A DNA stretch of 64,000 bases from Boesenbergia rotunda (taxonomy: Eukaryota > Streptophyta > Magnoliopsida > Zingiberales > Zingiberaceae), in the NCBI GenBank assembly GCA_024364735.1, contig JAGFNQ010005241.1:415786-479785 (forward strand). Direction: 5' to 3'. Below are positions 8,880 to 19,066 of this stretch, in pieces. The first letter of the stretch is position 1. Each line of letters opens with the position of its first letter. Below the pieces are notes generated by a model, which made no database searches, was not told where the DNA came from, and worked only from the letters and a program-made list of their open reading frames with translations. Both the position numbers and the translations under genes were made by a program.

Positions 8880-9679
8880 TTAAAATAGGAAATGCCCCCT
8901 AAATCACCTCCTCCTCATCTAACTCCTCAACCACTTCTTGATGCTGACTTGAATGAATATCCTAGTAATTCTTGATGCTGACTTGCAACCAACCTCCATT
9001 GGAACTACAGCTTCACTATCATATACCAACTAGAAAGGAGTGTAGACTGAGCCTTCTTTGGGGGTGGCCCGAGAGCCCACAAAACACCGGGCAACTCATC
9101 CACCCACGATTTACCCGTATGGTCCAACTTAGTTCTAAGCCCCTTCAAAATCTCTCTATTGGCTACCTCTGCTTGACCATTACTCTGAGGATATGCCACC
9201 GAGGTGAATGTCTGCTTGATCCCAAAGCCTTCACACCATTCTCTTATTCTCCGGCCCTGGAACTGTCGACAATTATCCGAAACCAACTTGTGTGGTATGC
9301 CATATCGACAGAAAATGTTTTGCCACAAGAATTTCATTACTGCTTGTTCGGTGATCCGGGTCAGGGCCTCTGCCTCAATCCACTTGAAAAAGTAATCGAC
9401 TGCCACTAACAAGAACTTCTTTTGAGCAGCTGCCCGGGGGAATGGTCCCAGTATATCCATACCCCACTGATCAAAGGGGCAGGACATAGTGGACGTTCTC
9501 AACATCTCAACAGGCCGGTGGGATAAATTCTGATGCTTCTGACAAGAAAGGCAAGAGAGGGCTAGTTGCTCGGCGTCCTTCTTGAGTGTAGGCCAGAAGT
9601 AACCAGCAAGCAAAACCTTCCGGGCCATAGACCGACCTCCTGAGTGATTTCCGCAGGACCCCAGGTGTACTTCTCTCAA
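8880..9679 (-). pseudogene. Tat integrase, distal copy
   Basis: Starts in the zinc-binding region (HLGSCGNHSGGRSMARK...CLSCQKH gives the H-H-C-C ligands). It then shows the catalytic core: WGMDILGPFP (first Asp), VSDNCRQF (second Asp, with the usual G replaced by C), and YPQSNGQAEVANREILKG (catalytic Glu). The usual 'LPGVLWALRTTPK' block is frameshifted after WALG near 9050. In another frame the 'LVYDSEAVVP' block continues to about 8880, and the C-terminal part is lost. This is the 3'-most of two copies made by the 867-bp tandem duplication. Confidence 0.7.
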
Positions 9680-9981
9680 TACATAATTTGCATCTTCCTC
9701 CCCTAGGCACCTGAGTAATGGCCGAGAAAAGGCCCGCTTGTATAGTGCACCTCCTATCAGAGTAAACCGAGCCGCTCTTATCTTCAGTATCCTTGTCTGC
9801 TCGGGACTATCAGGGAGAGTCCCCTCTCGTAGGTAGGCTATGAATAGAGCCCTCCAGTCTCTTTATACTTTATCTCCGTTTCCCTTTCAATCTGCGCCAC
9901 TAGCATGACCTGAGGCGAAGGTCGAGTGAAGACCCATGGATGGATGACGCCGGTCAGCCTAGCCAACTCATCAGCCTTGAT
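9115..9981 (-). repeat. 867-bp tandem duplication in Tat pol, unit A
   Basis: Runs from CCGTATGGTCCA (9115) to ATCAGCCTTGAT (ending 9981). It is collinear with 9982-10848, with only scattered substitutions, mostly transitions. It contains the tail of the second RNase H and about two thirds of integrase. The junction is exact and head to tail. Confidence 0.8.
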
Positions 9982-10546
9982 CCGTATGGTCCAGCTTAGT
10001 TCTAAGCCCCTTCAAAATCTCTCTATTGGCTACCTCTGCTTGACCATTACTCTGAGGATATGCCACCGAGGTGAATGCCTGCTTGATCCCAAAGCCTTCA
10101 CACCATTCTCTTATTCTCCGGCCCTGGAACTGCCGACCATTATCCGAAACCAACTTGTGTGGTATGTCATATCGACAGAAAATGTTTTGCCACAAGAATT
10201 TCATTACCGCTTGTTCGGTCATCCGGATCAGGGCCTCTGCCTCAATCCACTTGGAAAAGTAATCCACTTCCACTAACAAGAACTTCTTCTGAGTAGCTGC
10301 CCGGGGGAATGGTCCCAATATATCCATACCCCACTGATCAAAGGGACAGAAAACAGTGAACGTTCTTAACATCTCAACCGGCCGGTGGGATAAATTCTGA
10401 TGCTTCTGATAAGAAAGGCAAGAGAGGGCTAGTTGCTCGACGTCCTTCTTGAGTGTAGGCCAGAAGTAACCAGCAAGAAAAACCTTCCGGGTCATAAATC
10501 GAACTCCTGAGTGATTTCTGCAGGACCCCAGGTGTACTTCTCTCAA
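9971..10546 (-). pseudogene. Tat integrase, proximal copy (truncated by duplication)
   Basis: Same domain as the distal copy: H-H-C-C zinc region (HLGSCRNHSG...CLSYQKH, where the third ligand region reads C-x-x-Y, so one Cys is lost), WGMDILGPFP, VSDNGRQF and YPQSNGQAEVANREILKG. It is joined at 9981 to a repeat of the RNase H tail, so the protein would end 'LDHTDQG' without its C-terminal domain. It is in the normal place after the RNase H but could not make a functional integrase. Confidence 0.7.
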
Positions 10547-10848
10547 TACATAATTTGCATCTTCCTCCCCTAGGTACCAGAGTAATGGCCGAGAAAAGGC
10601 CCGCTTGTATAGTGCATCTCCTATCAGAGTAAATCAAGCCGCTCTTATCTTCAGTATCCTTGTCTACTCGGGACTATCAGGGAGAGTCCCCTCTCGTAGG
10701 TAGGCTATGAATGGAGCCCTACAGTCTCTTTGTACTTCTATCTCCATTTCCCTTTCAATCTGCGCCACTAGCATGACCTGAGGCGAAGGTCGAGTGAAGA
10801 CCCATGGATGGATGGCGCTGGCCAGCCTAGCCAACTCATCAGCCTTGA
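9982..10848 (-). repeat. 867-bp tandem duplication in Tat pol, unit B
   Basis: Starts CCGTATGGTCCAGC and ends CATCAGCCTTGA, after which the parental RNase H sequence continues without a break. Unit B is the one joined correctly to the upstream polymerase. Confidence 0.8.
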
Positions 10849-11418
10849 AATTGTCTCCTCGGGGGATTTGTAAGACCTGAACTTCTTGGAACTCGGTCTG
10901 CAATTGCTTGTAGGCATCCACATAGGCTTGTAACTTCTCATCGTTTACTTCAAACTGCCCCGCCACTTGCTGAGTCACCAATTGAGAGTCTGAGTGTAAT
11001 ATGACCCGAGTGGCTCCTACATGTTTGGCGGCTTGTAAGCCGGCCAGGAGTGCTTCATACTCTGCCTGATTATTAGTGGCCCAGTACTCCAGACGCACGG
11101 CCAGATGAAGTTGATCTCCCTTAGGAGACACTAACAGGACTCCGATGCCACTCCCCGCCTGAGTGGCGAACCATCTACATACACCTTCCAAGTCTCTTCT
11201 TCCCTTTCAATGTGAAGTTCACTGAGAAAGTCAGCCAGCGCTTGAGCTTTGATTGCAGTCCGGGGCTGATACTGGATATCATACTCACTCAACTCCGTCG
11301 TCCACTTAACCATCTGACCTAAAACTTCGAGGTTAACCAGCACCTTCCCGAGCGTGTTGTTAGTTAGCACTCGGATGGGGTGAGCCAAGAAGTAGGGGCG
11401 CAGGCGCCGAGCCATCAA
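10664..11418 (-). pseudogene. Tat RNase H region (connection plus second RNase H)
   Basis: A first frame (11418-11131) gives WTTELSEYDIQYQPRTAIKAQALADF, the connector found in Tat polymerases, then VYVDGSPLRRG with the first catalytic Asp. A second frame (11191-10664) continues the fold: TNNQAEYEALLAGL (Glu), ILHSDSQLV (Asp), and RGDNFKADELARLA (last Asp). All acidic residues are present but in two frames, so a frameshift near 11150 splits the domain. Beyond it the tail 'EIEVQRDCRAPFIAYLREG' leads to integrase. Confidence 0.7.
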
Positions 11419-11427
11419 TACAAGAAC

Positions 11428-12578
11428 CTAGGCCAATTTCTCGAGTGTGGTATACCTACACTCGGCTTCCTTAAGTAAATGCCCAAAGAAGTATACAGAC
11501 TGTTGCTCGGTCTCCTTTTGGGTTACAAGTACAGCACTCACGGCTCCCTCAGTAGCCGACAAATAAACATATAATGGCTCTCCCTCTTCAGGCTTAGCTA
11601 GGACCGGCAGGCTGACCAAGTAAGTCTTCAGTTCTTCAAAAGCTTGGTCACACTCAGCATCCCACTGGAACTTAGTAGCTTTGCGCAAAATCTTGAAGAA
11701 GGGCAGACTCCTATCAGCCGACCGAGAGATGAATCGGGAAAGGGCTGTGATCCTTCCCGTCAGACGCTGGACTTCCTTCAAGTTCCTGGGTGGAGGCATG
11801 TCTAGCAGAGCTTTTACCTTGCCCGGATTAGCTTCTATTCCTCGTTCAGTCAGGATGTAGCCGAGGAACTTTCCACTCTTAGCTCCAAATAGACACTTAG
11901 ATGGATTGAGCTTGAGGCCGTACCTTCTGAGAGTACAACAAGTTTCTCTCACGTCTGCTATCAGATCTGCAGCCCTGAGGATTTGATGAGAATATCATCT
12001 ACATATACTTCCACATTCCTCCCGAGCTGCTCTTTAAACACCTTGTTCATCAACCTTTGGTATGTTGCCCCTGCATTCTTGAGCCCGAAGGGCATGACCG
12101 TGTAACAGTAGGTGCCCTCGGCTGTAACGAAGCTAACCTTTTCTTGATCATCTGGGGACAACGACACTTGATGGTACCCTTGATAAGCATCTAGCATGCA
12201 AATGAGCTCACTCCCTGCAGTGGAGTCTACCATCTGATCGATTCGGGGGAGTGGATAGCAGTCTTTCGGGCAAGCCTTATTGAGATCTCTGAAGTCTATG
12301 CAGACTCTCCATTTGTCTCCGGGCTTGGAGACCAGCACCACATTGGCCAACCAAGCTGGGAATTGCACCTCTCGAATATGTCCTACCTCCAACAGCCTTT
12401 CCACTTCTGCCTGGATGATTTTGTTCTGGTCAGGGCTAAAATCTCTCTTCCTTTGCTTCACCGGTCTAGCATCAGGATAAACATACAGCTTGTGTTCCAT
12501 GACCTCGGGTCTGACCCCTTTCAGATCTCGCTGGGAACAGACAAACACATCTCGATTCTCTGTCAGGCACTCTACCAA
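11428..12578 (-). pseudogene. Tat reverse transcriptase with thumb and first RNase H
   Basis: Minus strand. 12578-11961 holds the fingers and palm: RDFSPDQNKIIQAEVERLLE, WRVCIDFRDLNKACPKD, MLDAYQGYHQV, VMPFGLKNAGATYQRLMN, and the catalytic YVDD in VEVYVDDILIKS. The frame breaks after SSGLQI. 11952-11428 continues with CLFGAKSGKFLGYILTERGIE and the RNase H start (PLYVYLSATEGAVSAVLV, with the first catalytic Asp position replaced), up to YTTLEKLA. All polymerase motifs A-D survive; the single break and missing residues mean no active enzyme. Confidence 0.8.
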
Positions 12579-13256
12579 CTACTGTTTGAGGTCGGACTGC
12601 AGTCCAGGGGCTATTCTCACCTTAGTCTCTTCTCGATCGGGTAGGAATTGGACCTCTTCCTTCTCCTCTATCAACTCAGCCCAGGGAGAGGACTGCACCA
12701 TATTACAACTGGTAAGAGGGGCTCTGAAGGTCTTCCTGATCTCTGTTCGGGCATCATCAACATAGCACTGATGCGCTACCTTCTGATCTCCTCTGAGCTC
12801 CCCCATGTTGTCTCCCACTGGAAATTTTACCTTCAAGTAGAAGGTTGACGCCACTGCTCGGAATTCATTAAGAGCTGGTCTACCCAAGATAACATTGTAA
12901 GCAGAAGATGCATCCGCCACTAGGAAAGTTGACCACCTAGTTCTCCTCAAAGGCTCTTCTCCAAGTGAGATGGCCAATTTGATCTGGCCGAGGGGCTGAA
13001 CTTCATTTCCTGTGAATCCAAATAAAGGCGTGGCCACAGGCTGCAGCTCGATGGTCTCAATCTGTAGCTACTCAAATGCTTTTAGATACAAAATGTTTAC
13101 TGAACTCCCCGTGTCTACAATGGTCCTGTGAACCTGATAATTTGCTATGACTGCAGTGATGACCAGTGCATCATCATGGGGCACTTCCACCCCCTGCAGG
13201 TCTGAAGGGCCGAAACTGATTTGTGGCCCTTGAGCTTGGGTCGAACTGCTGCCCAC
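12579..13256 (-). pseudogene. Tat aspartic protease region
   Basis: The catalytic triad is seen in VDTGSSVNILYL (minus strand, about 13095). The flap and second half follow in the next frame (13037-12579): LFGFTGNEVQPLGQIKL, WSTFLVADASSAYNVILGRPALNEF. A stop after KAFE and a frame change at about 13045 divide the domain. It is the usual retropepsin between gag and RT. The stretch SSPWAELIEEKEEVQFLP links to RT. Confidence 0.7.
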
Positions 13257-13259
13257 CTA

Positions 13260-13880
13260 ATAGATGTCCAGACGTCTGACCTGGGATTTCCGGGCTCGGT
13301 TAGAATCTCCGTGAGTAGGACCACCGGAGATCACATTGATGGACCCATGCACAACATTCTGTTGGTTAGCTTGTTCTTCATTGGCATTCCCTTGCCCGGG
13401 GGAGCCAGGGGTTGGGAATAATTATCTGGCTGCAGGAGTGGTCGCTCGGGCGTTGGGCTCTTGCTGATTCGGTGGTGTTCTTCCTCGGCCTCAGCCACTT
13501 CCCTGATGAGCTCCTCTCGGGGTCCCTCGGCCGGTTCGACCTCGACCCCGACTGGCTTGCCAGCAGTCCTGGAGGTCGTGGGTGTGGCTGTTATGGAAGG
13601 AATAGTAGGGCTGCCATCTGGCAAGGAGGCAACCCTGAGCCACCTGCTGAACTATACCCCGCTCGGCTCCCGGCTTGTGTCCCATAGTTCGGGGACTTCT
13701 GAGAGGTTCTCCAGGAGGCATAGTTCTCTGATAATGTTGAGGAGTCTCGGGTGTAGGTCTGGCTTTCGGCCATCTGGCAGCTTGCGCTTCTTCCACATCT
13801 ACATACTTAGTAGCTTTGCCCAGGAGGCTTTCAAAGTCTTTTGAAGGCTTCCGGATTAGTGACCTGAAGAATTCACCTTC
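13260..13880 (-). pseudogene. Tat gag C-terminal part
   Basis: Fragments in several frames contain YYSFHNSHTHDLQDC, which corresponds to the Cys-His box of Tat gag proteins (usual form C-x-F-H-x5-H-x4-C). Here the first Cys is Tyr. A Glu/Pro-rich linker follows, then NVISGGPTHGDSNRARK before protease. Two or more frameshifts separate it from the capsid ORF. Confidence 0.6.
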
Positions 13881-14627
13881 CTATAAGCCTTGAGCAAATG
13901 CACTGATCAACACCTCGGATGTGGCGGTAGGTACATCCAACGCGACCTGATTGAATCTTCTAATGTAAGCCTTCAAGGGCTCCTTGGGGCCCTGCTTCAA
14001 GGTGAAGAGGTTTAAGTTGGTCTTATGGTGTCTCTTGCTACTTGCGAAGTGTTGGAGAAACAATCTCTTGAAGCCAGCAAAGTCTTTTATAGATCCCTCC
14101 GGGAGTCTGTCAACCCACCGTTGAGCCGGCCCTGCCAAGGTGGTTAAGAAGGCTCGGCACTTGATGTCATTTGAATATTGATGCATCAGCGCGACATTCT
14201 CAAACTTCATCAGATGCTCTTCCGGGTCTGTAACTCCTCCATACTCGGGGATGGATAGGAGTCGGAAATACTTGGGAACTGGCTCTTGTAGGACTTGACT
14301 GGAAAAGGGGAACCCGGTATGCTCGACCGGGGCCTGAATGAGGGGAGCTTTCCCTTTGTTGGCTCTGGCTTGACTGGAAGAAGCTTCGTGAGGATCAGAC
14401 TGTCCTGCCCCCTCTGCCGGGCCGAATAGTTCTCGGTGAAAATGAGGGCTATCCCCCTGGCGAACTCCTCCTTTAGTGCCCACGTGAACTGTGGGCTCGG
14501 CTAGGCCCTCCTGAGTGGGGCGGGCAGCCATTCTCTGCTCTACCCCCAGCTTCTGAGCTTTGGCTGCTACCAGCAAATCAAGGTCTTCTTGTGAAAGTGT
14601 CACGGTCACCCGGTTGGAGTCACTCAT
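13881..14627 (-). pseudogene. Tat gag capsid
   Basis: The likely start is the ATG at 14627 (MSDSNRVTVTLSQEDLDLL), just after the primer-binding site; an in-frame ATG at 14726 lies inside the LTR and is not used. The retrotransposon gag domain is clear: YGGVTDPEEHLMKFENVALMH, CRAFLTTLAGPAQRWVDRLP, FAGFKRLFLQHFASSK, LKQGPKEPLKAYIRRFNQ. It is open until a stop after SAFAQGL at 13881; the downstream part is in other frames. Confidence 0.75.
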
Positions 14628-14650
14628 CTTCAGCTTTCGATCAGGCAGAT

Positions 14651-14667
14651 TCCTACAGACGGCGCCA
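14651..14667 (-). promoter_or_regulatory. Primer-binding site of Tat element
   Basis: On the minus strand it reads TGGCGCCGTCTGTAGGA, the common plant Ty3/gypsy primer-site form. It sits between the LTR end (CAGGATCA) and gag. Primer tRNA identity is not assigned here. Confidence 0.6.
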
Positions 14668-14875
14668 AATTTGATCCTGTCGACAAGCGAAGACTGGTTC
14701 TCACTCGGTTGACTCGGTCTGACCAAGATGACCCGGTCTGCTGTAGCGCGGGGGTCGGGGTCGGGCTCAACTATGGATCAGATCTCAAGCACTCGGGTCA
14801 GACCGTAATGGGGCACTCAAAGTGGAGTTGATGGTTACAAGTGGCAGCAATCATCTCCTTGGAGCCCAAAGGGGG

Positions 14876-14884
14876 TTTATATAG
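14876..14884 (-). promoter_or_regulatory. TATA box of Tat 5' LTR
   Basis: CTATATAAA on the minus strand, about 205 bp upstream of the LTR end and about 330 bp downstream of the minisatellite array. Confidence 0.55.
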
Positions 14885-15210
14885 GGGAGGGGAAGCTCTT
14901 TGCCTTGTCAGAGCTGTCATGTCTCATTAAGGAATGATCAGTTGACAGACTGAGCCTGTGGCAGCTTTATTAGCCCTGTGAGACTGTCACAGCCGCCTGA
15001 CACTCTGTCTACACTGCCTCTTCTGATTCTTATTAACATTCGGCGGCTCTGTCAGGTGATGATGATGTCAGAGGTTTGCTACATCATTACTGCAGAGGAG
15101 GTTTGTAATTATTCGGTCAGCTCACTATAACTCACAGGCTGAGTCGGTCGGGTAAGCTTGGATCCTAGGCCTCCGCTCACAGGGTGAACTCGTGGCGCTG
15201 GGTTAGAGAC

Positions 15211-15583
15211 ACCCGACCTCAAGTGGCCGACCTCGAGTGATCGACCCCGAACGGCCGACTTCGGGTGACCGACCTCTAGTGGCCGACCCCGAACGACCGA
15301 CTTCGGGTGACCGACCTCGAGTGGCCGACCTCAGGTGCCCGACCCCGAGTGGCCGACCTCGGGTGACTGATCCCGAGTGGCTGACCTCGGGTGACCGACC
15401 CCGAGTAGCTGACCTCGGGTGACCGACCCCGAGTAGCCGATCTTGGGTGACCGATCCCGAGTGGCCGACCTCGGATGACCGACCCTGACCGGCCGACCTC
15501 GGATGACTGACCCTGACCGGCCGACCTCGGGTGACCGACCCCGAGTGGCTGACCTCGGGTGACCGACCCCGAGTATCTGAACT
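15211..15583. repeat. 14-bp (28-bp higher-order) GC-rich minisatellite
   Basis: About 26 units of the form GACC(C/T)CG(A/G)GTGGCC, alternating between GACCTCGGGTGACC and GACCCCGAGTGGCC so that a 28-bp higher-order period appears. Units diverge by one to three bases. It lies in the U3 of the Tat LTR. A 61-codon ORF through it is only read-through of the array. Confidence 0.85.
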
Positions 15584-15759
15584 TGAACCAGGGCCTGAGC
15601 TGAGACGACCTCCTCTCTTTCCGCTAAGACTCAGACCCGACCCATGGGGCCGAGGACAACCCGGATTACCCTTCCTTGATCCGGGTCACACTCAATCGAA
15701 TCCGACCGGGCCTCCGATTCTCCTCAAAACACCACTCGCCCGGATCAACGCTCATCTCA

Positions 15760-15903
15760 GACGATTCAATACCAATATTATTCTATTAATTATGTTCCTA
15801 ATTCTTATCCATTACACTTGCTTCTTTATCTAGACGATTCAATATCAATATTATTCTATTAATTATGTTCCTAATACTTCTCCATTACACTTGCTTCTTT
15901 ATC
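15760..15903. repeat. Two-copy 72-bp tandem duplication
   Basis: AGACGATTCAATA...CTTCTTTATCT occurs at 15760-15831 and again at 15832-15903 with three or four differences. It adjoins the outer end of the Tat LTR, so it lies at an insertion boundary. Confidence 0.8.
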
Positions 15904-16912
15904 TATGCTTAACTCATTCGAGCAAGCAGTAACAAATAGTGCTAATATAATCGAGCCATGGAAGAAGATCGAGCTTGCGATATTAAAACTCAAACATACT
16001 TGGGATTTGATCTCTTATTACATGATTAATCCTCGTGGAATGGACGGTAGTTTAAATGTGGATGTTATCATCTTACGGTCTGGGAGTCAAAACTTAACAA
16101 AGCTAATGTGTCTATCATTCCCACGCACCAACCATAATATCCGGGCTAATAACTCTTATGATTTATCTTCTTTATATTAACCTTAAGCGAGGACATTAAG
16201 GATGAGCAAATCATCTTATATTATCTTATTACATGATTTCCTTCTCATAGGATCAAAACAGGTTTATTCTATTAAATAGAAATCTGATAGAATTTAGATT
16301 ATTATATAAAGCTCGATTTCATAAGATTTCAAGCAAGAACATGATTATTAATTAGAATATTTTAATTTTTTTTTCTTCATCCAACTCCACTGGATTTTGA
16401 TAATGAAAGCGGAACTAAATTCACAAGCAATCCGACAAAAGACATCAAAAGTCAACTAGCATTTTGTTCAAGAAAATTAAAAAAAAAACCAACTAATTTC
16501 TCTTCTTCACATATAGTCAAAGGAACATAACGTACTTGTAGATTACTTCACGGTGACAAAATAAGCCAAACATAATTACTTTATGCAAAACTGTTGATGA
16601 TGTTGAGATGATAATCTTCTATACCAAATCTCTTAAAAACAAAGATACGATTGAAGATTGAATAAATAACATGTGAAAAATGATACTGATAGATGACAAT
16701 TGTGTCATTACTGCCATGAGACAAGGAAAGTGAAAATTTTATTTTGTAAGTTTGATTTGTCTCTTGGGTTTATTCTAGGAGTTGAGCATGAGAATCTTGA
16801 ATCCCACAAGGTTGGAGTTTCGTGTATCATGGAGTAGAAGTGTGACCTTCCAACTGCGTAAAATAAACTTGTTGGCATTTTATTTATATTTGCTATGTGC
16901 GTGTTAGAAACA
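15904..16912. other. Unassigned AT-rich DNA
   Basis: No gene, terminal repeat or family match was recognised. ORFs up to about 90 codons occur but have no recognisable domain or codon signal. Confidence 0.5.
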
Positions 16913-17316
16913 GGCAGGGATCCTCTGATCCCAAAATCTCTGGTCCATCCCTGGTCCACACTAAAATTGCGACCGGATCGTGATTGCGATCCGGCCGCAA
17001 TTTATTTCGATCCCCTCTAGGGTTCACCGTGCCCCTCAGGTTATAGTTTGGGTTCGGGCGGGTGGCCGGAGGCCACCCCGACGGCCTAAACCTTAAATCC
17101 GGATTTAAGATTTAGGGTTTAGGGTTTTAGATTTAGGGTTTAGGCCATCGGGTGGCCTCCGGTCACCCGCTCGAACCCAAACTATAACCTGAGGGGCACA
17201 GTGAACCCTAGAGGGGATCGAAACAAATTGCGGCCGGATCGCAATCACGATCCGACCGTAATTTTAGTGTGGTCCAGGGATGGATCAGGGATTTTGGGAC
17301 CAGAAGATCCCTGCCC
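16913..17316. mobile_element. Long foldback MITE, MULE-like
   Basis: A 404-bp near-perfect inverted repeat. Left arm starts GGCAGGGATCCTCTGATCCC; the right arm ends GGGACCAGAAGATCCCTGCC. The arms, each about 175-190 bp, match at roughly 90 %, including ACACTAAAATTGCG, GATCGTGATTGCGATCCGG and CAGGTTATAGTTTGGGTTCG. The loop (about 17092-17145) carries several TTTAGGG/TTTTAG units. It is flanked on both sides by GTTAGAAACA (16903-16912 and 17317-17326), a 10-bp target duplication, which fits Mutator-like elements. No transposase is present, so it is non-autonomous. Confidence 0.85.
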
Positions 17317-17339
17317 GTTAGAAACATGTAATCCCCTAA

Positions 17340-19066
17340 ACCATATGAATTCTAAGAAACCAACAAGAGAGGAATTAGGGTTAATCAAAACGGTTAATTT
17401 CTCTCTAACTATATCTGACGTAGTCCTCCTCTTATTGGGTTTGGATTCAATCCAATACCATATTCACTAGCCCAAACCCATACCAATTGAATTAAGTTTG
17501 GTTCATGACCAAACCAAGTTAGTTTAAAACCAAGCCCTCTGATTCAACAACCAAATCTCTTCCAATTAAAGTCAAACCAATTTGGTTCATTTCATCTTCA
17601 AAAGACGTGGCTTATCTACACTTTTATTCTGACAAATATCTTCCATATTTGCCCTTTGTCTGGTCCAACCTAACTCAATCTCTCTCTATCTGAGAATTCA
17701 ATTCTTAAACTCATTTTAAGTCTTACGGATAAACTTGTAGTGCATGTGACCTAATAGGTTTTTGGTCATGTTGGTCATTCGTAATTAACAATTAATTACG
17801 AATAGGTTATAAGTGATACCTAGTAGTATATTATCATCTCCAATGAATCGGAAAATCAATAGTTGATCTTAGAACCACTTTCACCATCTTATACCCACTT
17901 GGTTCAGGATATGATATGTTGAGATCGATGACACGGCTAGAGGAGGGGTGAATAACTTTTTGCCCCAATTGCTTGTTTTTCCTACACGATTAGTTGCGCT
18001 AGCAGATATGCAAAACAAGCTATAAAGAACAATACTAGCACTTATCGTTTACGTGGTTCGGAGATTGTTTGCTCCTACTTCATGACTTGTCCTTGAGGTG
18101 GACAATCCCTCAATCCTTTGATGGATTAGTCATCGACAATCTCCCACTAGAGCTTTCTCCTTCTCGGTGGAAAATAATCTCTCACAATGTCTCTCTTCCC
18201 TTTACAAGATAAGAACTAGGGTTTGAGGAAGAGAGTAGACTTAGAAGCTTGAGCACTTGAGTAAGAAGGTATTTTACAAGGAACAAAGGTAACCCTTCTC
18301 AAGTCTCAAGCTTCCCTTTAAATAAAGAACAGAGTTATTAACAAAACAATTCAGCCCCGATACTAGTCGACTGCTACCAAGCCCAGTCGACTGGTGCTCA
18401 ACCAACGGCTAGTCAAACAACTAGTTTTTGAATAGATCAGTCGACTGCCACCTAGACCAGTCAATTGATCTTATTGTTCGAAACTCACAGAATGTTCAGC
18501 CGACTGTGTCCCTACCAGTCAACTGATCTGTTTACACACTCACACTCATCCTCTCTGGAGTCAACCTTTGAAGCTCTCTTCCTTTGGCTCTTATCCTTCG
18601 GATGCATCCAAGCCCTCGGCTTGTCCCGATGTCATCCTTCGTGTATGCCTTGAAGTCTACTTCCCTTGGCTCCACTCCGTTGCTCCTCATCTAGCGGTCC
18701 CTCGGATGCGTCATCCTTCACCGACTCAAGGACCCGAAAACTAGGATGAAATTTCCCATATGTGTGTTCCACCAAGTCCTGCATGACTCAAACACACATC
18801 AAACTAATATGAAAACTTAACTTAATCATATTGGCACACACATCAAAATCCATGATCTATCCGATTAAACCTGGGTCGATTACGGCAACATGATATATAT
18901 GTTAGACTCCACTAGGTTGACTACGTCACACCTAGCCCAAGTCTTACTTCCTTGTCTTGTAGATTCAAGTTATTCAAATATGTGTCCAAGAGCACCATAC
19001 CCTTGACATGTAATACTTTTGCTAAAGACATTGAGTAACAATCCTGATAAACGACTGAAGGGTATG
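17340..19066 (-). mobile_element. Old copia-type LTR (left piece), host of the nest
   Basis: Degenerate match to the 2.4-kb LTR family at 30864-33318 and 36751-39174. Shared collinear blocks are 'cgtagtgcgtgtgac', 'tcaccatcttatacccacttggttcagga' and 'gactacgtcacacctagcccaag'. It is interrupted by a solo LTR at 17917 and by the Tekay element at 19067, and continues at 42212. Its own outer start is not defined. Confidence 0.6.
17917..18890 (-). mobile_element. Solo LTR with palindrome pairs, SIRE-like
   Basis: 974 bp, TGTTGAGATCG...ACGGCAACA, flanked by TGATA on both sides (17912-17916 and 18891-18895). The transcription direction is minus, with the TATA box at 18316-18324 (TATTTAAAG). Three palindrome pairs lie upstream of it: 18364/18384, 18438/18458, 18497/18516. 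There is no internal region, so this is a solo LTR left by LTR-LTR recombination. Confidence 0.8.

Larger units (their letters stand above)
8869..15754 (-). mobile_element. Minus-strand Ty3/gypsy Tat-lineage gag-pol element, 3' truncated
   Basis: Right to left: LTR (15754-14672), primer-binding site, gag, protease, RT, RNase H, a second RNase H-like domain, then integrase (duplicated). Order protease-RT-RNase H-integrase and the extra RNase H mark it as Ty3/gypsy Tat. The 3' LTR and the end of integrase are missing; the element stops at direct-repeat copy 2. Every gene carries frameshifts or stops, so it is dead. The upper LTR boundary near 15754 is approximate. Confidence 0.75.
14672..15754 (-). 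repeat. Tat 5' LTR with minisatellite U3
   Basis: On the minus strand the LTR ends ...GACAGGATCA at 14672. It has a TATA box at 14884-14876 (CTATATAAA) and a U3 filled by a 14-bp tandem array (15211-15583). The start is placed near 15754 from a possible TG (TGAGCGTTGATCC); no target duplication was available because the 3' LTR is missing. Confidence 0.6.

Noticed and set aside
15237..15422. A 61-codon Asp/Pro/Arg repeat ORF
   Set aside because: It is a read-through of the 14-bp minisatellite.
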